In this document: positions 1-9,833 of the stretch, piece by piece
Numbering within the stretch: the stretch's first letter is position 1
Layout of the letters: every line of letters starts with the position of its first letter
The notes under the pieces: model-generated
What the model saw: the letters and a program-made list of their open reading frames with translations, nothing else
Databases searched by the model: none
Told to the model about the DNA's origin: nothing
Origin: Ridgeia piscesae
Lineage: Eukaryota > Annelida > Polychaeta > Sabellida > Siboglinidae
Length of the DNA: 64,000 nt
Assembly (NCBI GenBank): GCA_025642075.2
Contig: JAODUO010001721.1
Span: 1-64,000, forward strand
Direction: 5' to 3'
Program-made: the position numbers and the translations under genes

Positions 1-22
1 ATTGAAAACCCCCCTTTTTAAA

Positions 23-91
23 ATCGTCATCGTCATTGTCATCGTCATCGTCATCGTCATCCTCATCCTCATCCTCATCCTCATCATCATT
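23..91. repeat. Trinucleotide-based simple repeat (CGTCAT / CCTCAT)
   Basis: A run of CGTCAT hexamers passes into CCTCAT hexamers and ends in CAT trinucleotides. It is an interrupted (CAT)n-type microsatellite. No coding role is visible. Confidence 0.9.
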
Positions 92-289
92 GTGCAGCCA
101 TAGTGTCCCATGCTTGGGCGAAGGCTTCACTCAGCACATCCTGCAGTTAATGAGCTGACTATTCATACAGTAATACTAACATTCAGCACAGTCTGTAGCC
201 AGGTACTTATTCATAATAAGCTAAGTGAACTGTAGTACATATGGTGAATGAAATTGGCTATGGTTCAATGTATGTTTTTCATTCACAGA

Positions 290-393
<104 letters not shown>

Positions 394-419
394 GAATAAT
401 CAATCTACATAAAAAGTTG

Positions 420-1075
420 ATCACAAATTATCTGCGAGGATCAGTTCTTTGCTGGTGGCAGCATTCGATAGTGCATGCAGAGCAAACTTGGATACAAACA
501 CAATTTTCTTATCAGTTCCATTGCCATCTTCGCCAAGCAAGAAGCAATCTCCTTGAACCGTATCTGACAACCGGCCATCCAGGTCAATGTCACTCTTTGA
601 GGATGGCATTGGGGGAAATGTTTCTTACACTCACGGTCCAAGAATGACTTGACATGCTGGTATAGCAATGACTTGACGTGCTGGTACAGCAATGACTTGA
701 CGTGCTGGTACAGCAATGACTTGACATGCTGGTACAGCAATGACTTGATATGCTGGTACAGCAATGACTTGACATGCTGGTACAGCAACTGTAGTGAGGC
801 AGAGCAAAAGCAGTCTTGGCTGGTGAAGTATCACAGTTTAACTTGTTGAAGCAATTTAACCTTTTCCTGGTCATAAATTGCTTGCATTGAAGTAATTTCT
901 TTGCTGGCTTGCTTCCTTGTGTTTCCTCTCAACTCTTGGGACTGTACATCACCAGGGTTGGGTTAGTGACTGTGGCTCTCTTCAGCTTTCACCAGAGTTC
1001 CGTCATCACTGACAACCATAAATGTCTTACACTTCACACTTGTCCTCGTACTACGCGTGAATTTGATGCCATTTA
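420..1075 (-). pseudogene. FLYWCH / MULE-type transposase remnant
   Basis: Read on the minus strand, 1075 to 860 gives a FLYWCH-zinc-finger-like end: SVKCK, then about 20 residues later HSH, which fits the C...H-x-H ligand pattern. QAIYDQEKV follows. After the minisatellite, 609 to 421 gives VQGDCFLLGEDGNGTDKK followed by IVFVSKFALHALS. From memory this is the block between the FLYWCH finger and the MULE transposase core in many invertebrate proteins. There is a stop inside the finger, and the catalytic core is absent. The frame is broken by the 24-bp minisatellite. Family assignment is by pattern recognition only; the coding direction is more certain than the name. Confidence 0.42.
645..788. 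repeat. 24-bp minisatellite, 6 copies
   Basis: Six head-to-tail copies of a 24-bp unit (TGACTTGACATGCTGGTACA plus GCAA) with few substitutions. The unit is a multiple of three, so both strands stay open and give repeated octapeptides. It lies inside the FLYWCH/MULE remnant and probably arose by slippage after that gene died. Confidence 0.93.
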
Positions 1076-1728
1076 TCAATGCTTTTGATTTTTGATAAGT
1101 CTAATTATTCAAAGAGCAACTTGGTATCCCTTAGTAACTTTGATGAATTCAACATTAGCAGCCATGTTTTACGTGACATTCCAAACTCAATTGTCAAATT
1201 TAACATGAAACTGAGGTCAGCTAGAACAGAGCTGCTCCACATATCATGTTCTTATTGGCTAGAAATGTGTGAACTGGCAGTGCCACAAACCACAATCAGT
1301 AGGTTGTTCACTTAAAAGTCAGAGCAGGGCAGTTGACTTTCAAAAGCTTATACCTGAGTCAGACAATTAGATTGCATGTGTGAGTTACAGTGAGTTTTGC
1401 TCACCACAAACAGCTTTATGTAGAGGTTTTGTCTAAGAACAGTGAGCTTTCCACACCACATAATTGATGTGTGAAAGTCACTTAGAGCTTTAAATGATTC
1501 ACTTCTACAGTTAGAATGATCTACTAGGGTGTGTGATAAACTAACAGCTTACTGAATGGGGGGGCTACTGGCACTCAGTTCTCACATCTTGGGGGAGTAC
1601 TGAGACGAGGGTTACAGACACAGGGCTAGTGGAATGATACTAATCAAACCATTCTTTTTGTGATAAAATGAAAACAAAGATAATAATAAGAACATTTAAA
1701 TATAGTGCCATAAATCTAGATAAAATCC
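1076..1728. other. No recognisable feature
   Basis: Unique-looking AT-rich sequence between the MULE-like remnant and the first MITE. A 78-codon open frame at 1079-1315 has no recognisable motif and no splice context. I see no gene here. Confidence 0.6.
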
Positions 1729-1879
1729 ATTCAGAGCAGGGCTTTATGCAGCACCAAATTATTGCCAATTACACATGTTTTGGTGGACACATGGATGTTA
1801 ACTGTTAAGCCAGTTTACAAACTTTTAAATGTGTCTGATGACCTGAAATGGACTATAAACACACGTGCAGGGGTGTCAT

Positions 1880-1905
1880 GTAACGAAGTAAAACTACTTC
1901 GTTAC
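1880..1905. repeat. Subterminal hairpin of the Tol2-like element
   Basis: Perfect inverted repeat: GTAACGAAGTA (1880-1890), loop AAAC, TACTTCGTTAC (1895-1905). It lies 12 bp inside the 5' end and could be a transposase-binding or recombination-enhancing subterminal site. That role is inferred from other hAT elements. Confidence 0.75.
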
Positions 1906-2230
1906 TCTACTTGAGTAGTTTTTTCAAGTAACTAGAAGTAACGAAGTAAGATTTCAACTAACTACTTCTACTTGTAACGAAGTAGTTTTATTTGAGGTAA
2001 CGCTACTTTTTACTTCGTTACTTTCATTTACTTCGCGATATTTTTGTTACTTCTTTAGTCATAACTTACGTCGCCCGACGGCGCTCCATCCGTCGACATT
2101 TTATTTTAATCGCCAGGTGGATCCAGTCAGCAGGACAAAACCTATTAATATTGTCCAATCACGGGCGTATTCGCTTTGCGGAATCAGAGCGATTCATTAG
2201 GTCACTTCACTTCGAATTATCAGTGTAATT

Positions 2231-5036
2231 ATGGCGGACGTGAATGTGATTGTGGAGCGAAAATTAGTGAGCGGCGAAGAGGAGCAGGGCCCGGGGCAAC
2301 ACCCGTGGCCATATCTATCGGCGATGTTTCGCTTCCTGTGGAGGAAGGGAAATTCAATTAAAATGGTGTGCCTGCTTTGCGCCCCTGCATACAAAGAAGT
2401 TTCGGCGTACGTTTCATCGCCATCGAATTTGCGAAAGCATATTCAGGTAAGCATTGATAAGTTATGGATTATGTTGTTAGTAGATGTTACGGGTTAGCTA
2501 ATCTGTAGGCATCGAATATATTCATAACATCGATGATAATATGCCATTATACAACGCAGACCGGTGAATGTTTAACACATGTGGCCTGGATAATGGACAG
2601 GCGCCATCTTGGAATTAATCAAACTTGGTAAACAAGGATTTATTTTCTATCCACTGCCATCGTTTAGTATGTTGTTATTTAAACAACATATTTTATTTGG
2701 GTGTTAGACTGGATGTGTATTCTTTCAACTGACTGTCATACCGAGCTTAACAATTCTAGATATTTGTATTCTGCAACTTTCCACGTTGCTGTTGGTAGTC
2801 AGTAGCCTGTAAGTTGACGCTGATGTAAAGTAGTTTTGTTGACAATAATGACAAGTCAGTGAATTTACAAGACAATGTTTCGTTATCATTGAGTAAATTA
2901 CCAAATTCAGAATTATTTTCGCGGTTTTCACCGTCTGGGAAGATGAAGATATTTAATATTTTATTTAGAATTATTGTTAGACTGGCGAATCCGCTAGGGG
3001 CGCGTCGGTTGAAATTTGTGCCCACTAGGATGTTCTGTCAGTTTCACTCGTTTTAAGAGCCTAGTATTAATCACATGACGGTGAAACTACACATTTCTGA
3101 GACCCAAGATGACAGAGAATGCCATCATGTAAATTATACAATTTTAGGTGACTTATTTATTGTTGATAAAAATACTCTGTTTGGTGATGTTTCCCATAAT
3201 GTGAGTAATGGGATACAGTTGGCAGAATAAAAAAGCTTATTTAAATGTACCATTACCATAGTTGCAGAACTAAAAAAATTAATTCCTTGGTCTTTCTGTA
3301 CATATTGATTTCTCCAAAATATGTGTGCTAATTATTGCATTGGCAAAACTTAGCATATTTTGTAAATGCATTTGGACTGATTTGTTACCGTCACATTCCA
3401 GCTGATGCACAAAAGTCACCTCGAGAGGTATACTTCCCTCACAGCAAACAAGAGGAAGCGGCTTTCGGACAACGCTGCTTGCAGTTCGCCGGCTCCGAAG
3501 CAGCTGCGACTGGACCAGTGTGGTCAGCGGGCCAGTGTGTCACAGCAGACGGTCGACCGGCTGGTGATGGATGTGGTCATTGAGGGATTGTTACCCTTCA
3601 GCTTTGTCAGCTTGCCTTCCGTGAAGGCGTTGGTGACAGGTCTTCGCCCTGACAAGACAGTGATGTGCCGCGACACAGCGAAGTCCCGAATGAAGTCGAG
3701 CGTTGCCGACATGAAGAGGGAATTGTGTGCAGCCATGCAGTCTGTCGCATGTGTTGCGACAACGACAGACTGTTGGTCTGCAAGAGGGAAGGCCTTCATC
3801 GGTGTGACCAGCCACTGGATTTCCCCAGACAGCCTTGAGAGGGTCTCAGCTGCGCTTGCATGTCGCCGAATCACAGGTTCGCACACCTTCGATGTCCTTG
3901 CGAACGTGTTGGATGACATTCACACAAGTTACGGCATTGCAACCAAGGTGTGCAAGACGACTACCGACAATGGATCAAACTTCGTGAAGGCGTTCTCTGT
4001 CTTCGGACAGGCGAGAGAGGTCGACAGCGACACCGACAGCGACGATGATGAGAACAACGAGGACGTTGCATTCCAGGCTGTCGGCGACCTGGACGCTAGT
4101 GGCCTCGAGTACCAGCTGCCGAGCCACCAGAGATGTGCGTGCCACACCCTGCAGTTGATCGCCACTGGTGACGCGGACCAAGCCGAATCCGATGGTCCTT
4201 ACAAGAAACTGTCAAGAGCTGCATTCGCCAAATGCCAGGCGCTGTGGAACAAATCTTCCAAGTCAGTGTTGGCTGCAGAGGCTGTTGTAAACCACTGTGG
4301 GATGGCTCTCATCCGACCAAACCAGACACGCTGGAACAGCATCTTCATGGCAGTGGATCGGCTGGTTAGAATCAGTACTGAAAAGGGTGAAGACGCACTC
4401 CACCTTCTGTTCAATGAACTCAGGCTGCCAAGGTAATACATTCTTTATTTTAATACATTCTTTATTCAAAAGTAGTGTTGTTACTGACCTGGAATTATAA
4501 TTTTGTATTGCACACTCTTCATTTGACCAACCAAGAAGACTGGCTATGTGATCTGTTGTTATTGTTATATGTCTGTTTCAGCTGAAGCCACTGCCAGCTA
4601 GCTGATAAATGTCATCATAATTTTGTTTAGTATTGCAATACAAAACTGGATGTTGTGACACAATTTTAATGACACTGTTATTTGTGTTTCAGACTGAAGC
4701 CCACTGAGACACGCTTCCTGGCTGAGTACAGGGATGTCATGAAGCCAATGGCGCAGGCCCTGGACATTCTACAGGCTGAAAAGAAGGCGTACATGGGGTA
4801 CCTTCTACCGACCCTTACAATGCTACAGGAGAAGCTGCGAGCAAGGCGCGAAGTCATCCAGACCTGTGGACCACTTGTCGATGCCTTGCTCGCAGGCATC
4901 GCTCGACGCTTCGAGGCCACCATGTGCGATGCAGAGAGCATCGCGGCTGCTATCCTGCACCCGAAGTTCAGGAAGGACTGGACTGATGACGCATCAGTGT
5001 TGGAGAAAGGTAAGTTAGCCGTGTAACCCATGTTTG

Positions 5037-5090
<54 letters not shown>

Positions 5091-5665
5091 ATGTGTAATT
5101 AATTTTGAAGATGCTAGCCTGAGATTTAAGAGAACAGTATTGAAGTTGCTACAAATTATTACTATAAGTTGTATATTGTATACAACAACTTGTATATCTT
5201 AGAGATGAATTTAAGTAAACAAGTATATTTTAATATAATTTAATTTAATTTTTAGTATTGGATTTGGTACAAACTGGGACTCTAACAACTTGTCTGTTTG
5301 CAGGCATGAGATTTATCAAGCGGCAACTGACTGTCATGCAGGAGGCAGCACCTGCCGAGCAAGCGACAGAACAGTCTGGTGACGACGACGACGACTTCTT
5401 CGTGAAGAAGCGCAGTAACTGCAGCGGCCTGGTGCAGCTGGACGAGTACCTGTTGAGTCGGTCAACAGAGACCGCTGCAGTCATGGCATGGCCCCTGATC
5501 AAGGAACTGTTCATCCGCACGAACACTCCCCTTCCAGCTAGTGCTGCGTGCGAGCGCCTGTTCAGCGCAGCCGGACATATCTTCACGCCACTGAGGGCCC
5601 GTATTGGCGACAAGAACTTTGAGAACCAGCTTTTGCTGAAGTTGAACAAGAACTTTGTTCAATGA
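2231..5665 (+). CDS. hAT transposase, four exons (Tol2-like), about 641 aa
   Basis: Catalyses cut-and-paste transposition. Predicted exons are 2231-2446, 3402-4432, 4693-5009 and 5304-5665, with introns 2447-3401, 4433-4692 and 5010-5303. All introns are GT-AG and all junctions keep frame. Residues 1-72 start a BED zinc finger (C47, C50, H70) whose last ligand H75 lies across intron 1, giving H-x4-H. The catalytic region includes TTDCWSARG (Asp about 195), TTDNGSN (Asp about 261), RCACHTLQL and RWNSIF. The C-terminal hATC dimerisation region (about 590-641) contains PASAACERLFSAAG and LLLKLNKNF. Length and exon number match Tol2 (649 aa, four exons, from memory). No in-frame stop is seen, so it may encode active enzyme. 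The start was chosen as the ATG that opens the BED-bearing exon. A (TA)n tract lies in intron 3. Confidence 0.9.
5038..5086. repeat. (TA)n microsatellite in transposase intron 3
   Basis: About 48 bp of pure TA alternation just downstream of the exon 3 donor site. It does not disturb the splice sites. Confidence 0.95.
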
Positions 5666-6239
5666 ACACAGTCCTTTTCAATGGCAGCAAAAGCTGGTTT
5701 TCGAACTTCTTGCCTGTGAGCACGACTTGTTCACTATGGGTTTAATGTACTATGTTGTTAATGTGTTAATAAATGTTGTGTTCTACTTCTACTTCTACTT
5801 TTACTTCCATTACTTTTAGAAAGTAGTTTTACTTTTTACTCAAGTAGATTTTTTACAAGTTACTTTTACTTCTACTCAAGTAGTTTTGAAGAGACTTACT
5901 TTTACTTCTACTCAAGTACAAAATAAAAGTAGTTCAGTCACCCCTGCACACGTGACACCATTTACACTCACTTCTAAGGCATAACTGACAATATTTATGG
6001 TTTTGGAAGACTTTTTGCTCCTTCATTTTTTTATCCTGTCCACCCATATTTCTACCCATCCACAACGGTTTTTACCCATCCAAATGACGGGTGGACGGGT
6101 CTCTGCATAAAGCTATGATTCAGAGACACTGAGCGTATAATGCAGAATGTTAATAGGTTACTATTAATAATATTAAATGATATTCTATGGCGCTGCACAA
6201 TATACGAGTCAATATGAACATTCAACGTAATACACATAT

Positions 6240-6730
6240 ATTGATATAATATAAAATAGTAGAATAAATTAGCTAAATAAATATATAAATACATTGTTTA
6301 ATTAATAAAAATAAATAATAAAATAATAATATTAAATAAATATTACAAAATAAAAATATGTTAAAGTAAATGAAATACATATAATATGTATTCAAATAAT
6401 AGTAATAAATTATAAATAAATAAGTTAGCTAACGGTGATGTTTAAAATAAAGGGTATACATATAGTGATAATAAGTGGGTGAGAAAATGTTGTAAAATTA
6501 ATGTAAAATAAAAATAAATAATAAACATTAAATATTTGACAGGTGTTTATATTCCATTCACAGCCCGGAATAGATGAGGTTTCAACAGTCTTTGAAAAGT
6601 CACAAGGCAATAGGTTATCTTCATCTCAATTGGAAGAGAATTCCACAGTCGTGGAGCAGATACCGAGAAAGTTCTGTCACTGTATCGGTTGTGAGATGGC
6701 GGCATGTACAGACATTGTTCAAGGTTGACT
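6240..6730 (-). mobile_element. CR1/L2-like LINE, 3' fragment
   Basis: Minus strand 6730 to 6550 translates, with slips, to the C-terminal end of a LINE polyprotein: an APRLWNSLP-like segment followed by FQRLLKPHLF. An A/T-rich 3' untranslated tail with many AATAAATA runs follows down to about 6240. Everything 5' of this is missing (5' truncation). The same 3' architecture recurs near 16.0, 27.1 and 61.8 kb. Confidence 0.6.
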
Positions 6731-6777
6731 ACATCATTCTACTGGCACTTTGTTCGAGTAGGTCAGTGATGTAAGGT

Positions 6778-8358
6778 CAGGCCTTGACATTAAGCTTTTG
6801 TATCCATTGGCACGGGGGGCCAGTAGATTTGAAAAATTACTGGCCTCCCAAACGTTACTGGCCCGAATATTGTAAAGAAAATATGCTGCTACCGAGGTGC
6901 CCATTGCTTTAGAAGACCAAGTTTCGACAGGAGTGACATCATGACGACTTTCTGAAGCTCTTATGATGCATGTTTTTTTAATGTTAATTTTTCAGATTGC
7001 AACAATAAAAAGAGAAAACTCGACGTTAAATGAAATCTTTTAGTCGTGGTCTCAGTCTTTTAGTCGTGGTCTCAGTCTTTTAGTCGTGGTCTCAGTCTTT
7101 TAGTCGTGGTCTCAGTCTTTTAGTCGTGGTCTCAATCATTTAGTCGTGGTCTCAGTCTTTTAGTCGTGGTCTCAGTCTTTTAGTCGTGGTCTCAGTCTGC
7201 CAATATAAAATCTGAGGCAACTTTCACACTATACAATTTACTTATAAACTATTACATGGATTACTACATATTTTGAGAAATTAAATATCACCCTTAATGA
7301 CTACAATCAACGTCTTCTGTTAGTGTTGTGTCTCTTCTACATATCACATAATAAAGTCAGTTTAAATTTGAAAAATAATATAAAACAAAAATGTAATAAA
7401 GTACAATACTATTTATTACATCCTGCAGCTTTAAGAGCTCAGACATAAAAACATACTTTTTTAATATTTAATATTAACAATTGATTTACTCATTGACACT
7501 TTCTATTAATAGTTTGTTTTGCATAATTGTATTGAGAAGTCCGTGAACTTGAATTCATGACTTTGACTGTTTTGACAGGTATACAGGGGGGCTTGGGGCT
7601 TGAAACTATAGCTGTCTGTCATGAAAACCATTTCTTAGTTTTGGTTGCGCCTGAAAACTGTTATTGCAGAATCAGGCATATGTGATACCATGATAAATTA
7701 GCATTAGAACGCAGATAACCCGAGCCCGTTTAATGACAGGCTAGCCAAAGACTAAGTATACAGCGAGGGCCCACGTGCGCCGGTGACAGTGTGAACGCTG
7801 TCCAAAACACTTGCCCTCTATCTTCCAAGATTGTATTACAAAATCCACCACTGCAGGAATGGTCTTTTACAACACTGTCAAATGTTTGACAGTATAAAAA
7901 ATTGCGTAGATGTCTTTCCATTACGGAATGTGCACTAGTGTTTTATCATTCACGCAGACAACAACGACATCGCCTACCACGCATGGCCAAGGGCAACGTG
8001 TAACACGATCGCTGATTGTGTGAATAATGAGTGATTCCCGCCATTTGCCAATCCTGCGGGCGTTTACAAAAAATGGCTTCCGCAGTGCATGGACTTCATT
8101 GTGTAAGCACTACAACATTTTAGACACAGTTGTGTAATAAGTTATAGATAAAATGTAACAAAACGAAAGTTATTAAATAGACTACCAGGTAATGTTATTA
8201 AGGTCGTTCTATGTTTCTGTGAAGGTTCAACAGTGTTCAGTGGGGGATTGAAACCACTGGCCCACCGGGCCAGTAAAATTTACAAACTGGTGGCCCGAAC
8301 TGGCCCGACAGCTTTAAAACACACGTCGGGCCATCGGGCCAGTGCCAATGTCGAGCCC
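6778..8358. mobile_element. Possible non-autonomous hAT element, about 1.58 kb
   Basis: The left end CAGGCCTTGACATTAAGC and, inverted, the right end GGGCTCGACATTGGCAC are similar. Both lead inward into GGCCAG / ACTGGCCCG-rich stretches. Flanking sequence shares TAAGGT (TGTAAGGT left, CTTAAGGT right; 6 of 8 match), compatible with a worn 8-bp hAT target duplication. No coding sequence is recognised inside. The interior holds the 20-bp minisatellite and about 1 kb of unremarkable sequence. Boundaries are approximate. Confidence 0.5.
7037..7197. repeat. 20-bp minisatellite, 8 copies
   Basis: Eight nearly identical direct copies of CTTTTAGTCGTGGTCTCAGT, with one copy showing CTCAATCA. The units abut with no spacer, so this is a minisatellite. 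Confidence 0.95.
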
Positions 8359-8374
8359 TTAAGGTGGCACCAGT

Positions 8375-8686
8375 CAGAACTTTATGCAGGACCAAATTAT
8401 TGCTATATATAGTCACACATGTTTTTGTTGACACATGGATGTCAACTGTTAAGCCAGTTTACAAACTTTAAAATGTTTTTTAAAATGTGTCTGATGACCT
8501 TAAATGGACAACAAACACACATGTGACACCATTTACACTCACTTCTAATGCATAACTGACAATATCTATGATTTTTTGCTCCTTCATTGTTTTATCCGTC
8601 CACCGCCCGTCCACCCATTTCTACTGGTTCACAACCGTTTTTACCCGTCCAAATGACGGGTACATGGGTCTCTGCATAAAGCTATG
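8375..8686 (+). mobile_element. hAT-type MITE copy 2
   Basis: The left end is CAGAACTTTATGCAG (two changes from the family consensus) and the right end is CTGCATAAAGCTATG. The interior matches the family, including the ATGTTTTTGTTGACACATGG and TGGACAACAAACACACATG blocks. The flanks GCACCAGT and GTGCCAGT are an imperfect 8-bp duplication. It inserted next to the right end of the 1.58-kb element. Confidence 0.85.
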
Positions 8687-9123
8687 GTGCCAGTCCATGT
8701 TGTGTTGCATTTTGCCTGTAGCAGGATTCAGTACTGAACGCATTGTTTCATGGGAAGCCAGTGCAGTATGTATATGTTAGGCAGTCTGAGAGGTCATGTT
8801 CAGGAGACAGTTCGCATAGATGAAACATTGTTACATGGTTTTAAATGGCAAATACAAGATGGCAGCCACCTGTCACCAAAAAAATTATCCACAATATCAT
8901 TGGCAACAAATGACATAGAAACTTGAACTGGGGTTCGTGTTATGTTTGAGGAATGAGAAGTCCAATGAAACCATTAGTTTCATGATGCAAATGGTGGCAC
9001 ATTTGATACAGTGGGAACAAACGTTTCATCATCATCCTCAAGCCAACCGATTCTTACTAGATCCTGCAAAATGTGTTTTGCAACGATTTCCTGTGCCCAA
9101 ATGTTCGCTTGGTATTGTGAATG
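8687..9123. other. No recognisable feature
   Basis: Sequence between the MITE and the 35-bp minisatellite. No motif, TE end or splice-flanked exon is recognised. Confidence 0.5.
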
Positions 9124-9725
9124 CAATATGTGCTGTATGGTGGTACCAGGAGTGGAAGCAATATGTGCTGTATGGTGGCACCAGAGATGGAAGCAATATG
9201 TACTGCATGGTGGCACCAGGAGTGGAAGCAATATGTACTGCATGGTGGCACCAGAAGTGGGAGCAATATGTGCTGTATGGTGGCACCAGAGATGGAAGCA
9301 ATATGTACTGCATGGTGGCACCAGGAGTGGAAGCAATATGTACTGCATGGTGGCACCAGGAGTGGAAGCAATATGTACTGCATGGTGGCATCAGGAGTGG
9401 AAGCAATGTGTACTGCATGGTGGCATCAGGAGTGGAAGCAATGTGTACTGCATGGTGGCACCAGGAGTGGAAGCAATATGTGCTGTATTGTGGCACCAGG
9501 AGTGGAAGCAATATGTGCTGTATGATGGCACCAGCAGTGGAAGCAATATGTACTGCATGGTGGCACCACGAGTGGAAGCAATATGTGCTGTATGGTGGCA
9601 CCAGGAGTGGAAGCAATATGTGCTGTATGGTGGCACCAGGAGTGGAATCAATGTGTACTGCATGGTGGCACCAGGAGTGGAATCAATATGTACTGCGTTG
9701 TGGCACCAGGAGTGGAATCAATATT
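9124..9725. repeat. 35-bp minisatellite, about 17 copies
   Basis: Head-to-tail 35-bp units built from AGTGGAAGCAATATGTRCTG and YATGGTGGCACCAGG. Variants alternate TACTGCATGG and TGCTGTATGG. Because 35 is not a multiple of three and the unit lacks stops in several frames, long open frames run through both strands; these are repeat artefacts. The array abuts the 3' end of the LINE at 9.73-13.2 kb. Confidence 0.95.
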
Positions 9726-9833
9726 TTTAGAGATTTAACAAGAGATTTAACAAGATTGCCACCTAGAGATTCAACTCTAGATGGCAGGTGGACTAGGAAG
9801 CCATTTGGCTTATCGAGAGTCCAACCTATCTAT

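Larger units (their letters stand above)
1868..5946 (+). mobile_element. Tol2-like hAT DNA transposon, apparently complete
   Basis: A 4,079-bp element with 8-bp terminal inverted repeats CAGGGGTG / CACCCCTG and a perfect 8-bp target duplication CACACGTG at 1860-1867 and 5947-5954. Both ends are crowded with subterminal copies of ACTTGAGTAG, ACTTCGTTAC and TACTTTTACTTCTACT-like motifs. These resemble the known subterminal structure of Tol2 (terminus CAGAGGTGT). The target is itself a MITE, so this insertion is younger than that MITE. The single gene inside has four exons, as in Tol2. Confidence 0.93.
1737..6117 (+). mobile_element. hAT-type MITE copy 1, split by the Tol2-like element
   Basis: The left end begins CAGGGCTTTATGCAG and the right end finishes CTGCATAAAGCTATG, a 15-bp imperfect terminal inverted repeat (13 of 15 match). 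The flanks carry a perfect 8-bp target duplication ATTCAGAG at 1729-1736 and 6118-6125. An 8-bp duplication is the signature of the hAT superfamily. The two halves (1737-1867 and 5955-6117) join into the usual ~300-bp element once the 4.08-kb insertion is removed. There is no coding capacity of its own. Confidence 0.9.

Noticed and set aside
1868..5946. Tol2-like element as the autonomous source of the MITE family
   Set aside because: The terminal sequences differ (CAGGGGTGTCATG versus CAGGGCTTTATGCAG), and subterminal motifs are not shared; both only belong to the hAT superfamily.
7037..7197. CRISPR-like direct repeats
   Set aside because: Units are contiguous with no spacers, and the surroundings are a eukaryotic TE landscape. 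The same applies to the 44-bp array at 46.6-48.0 kb.
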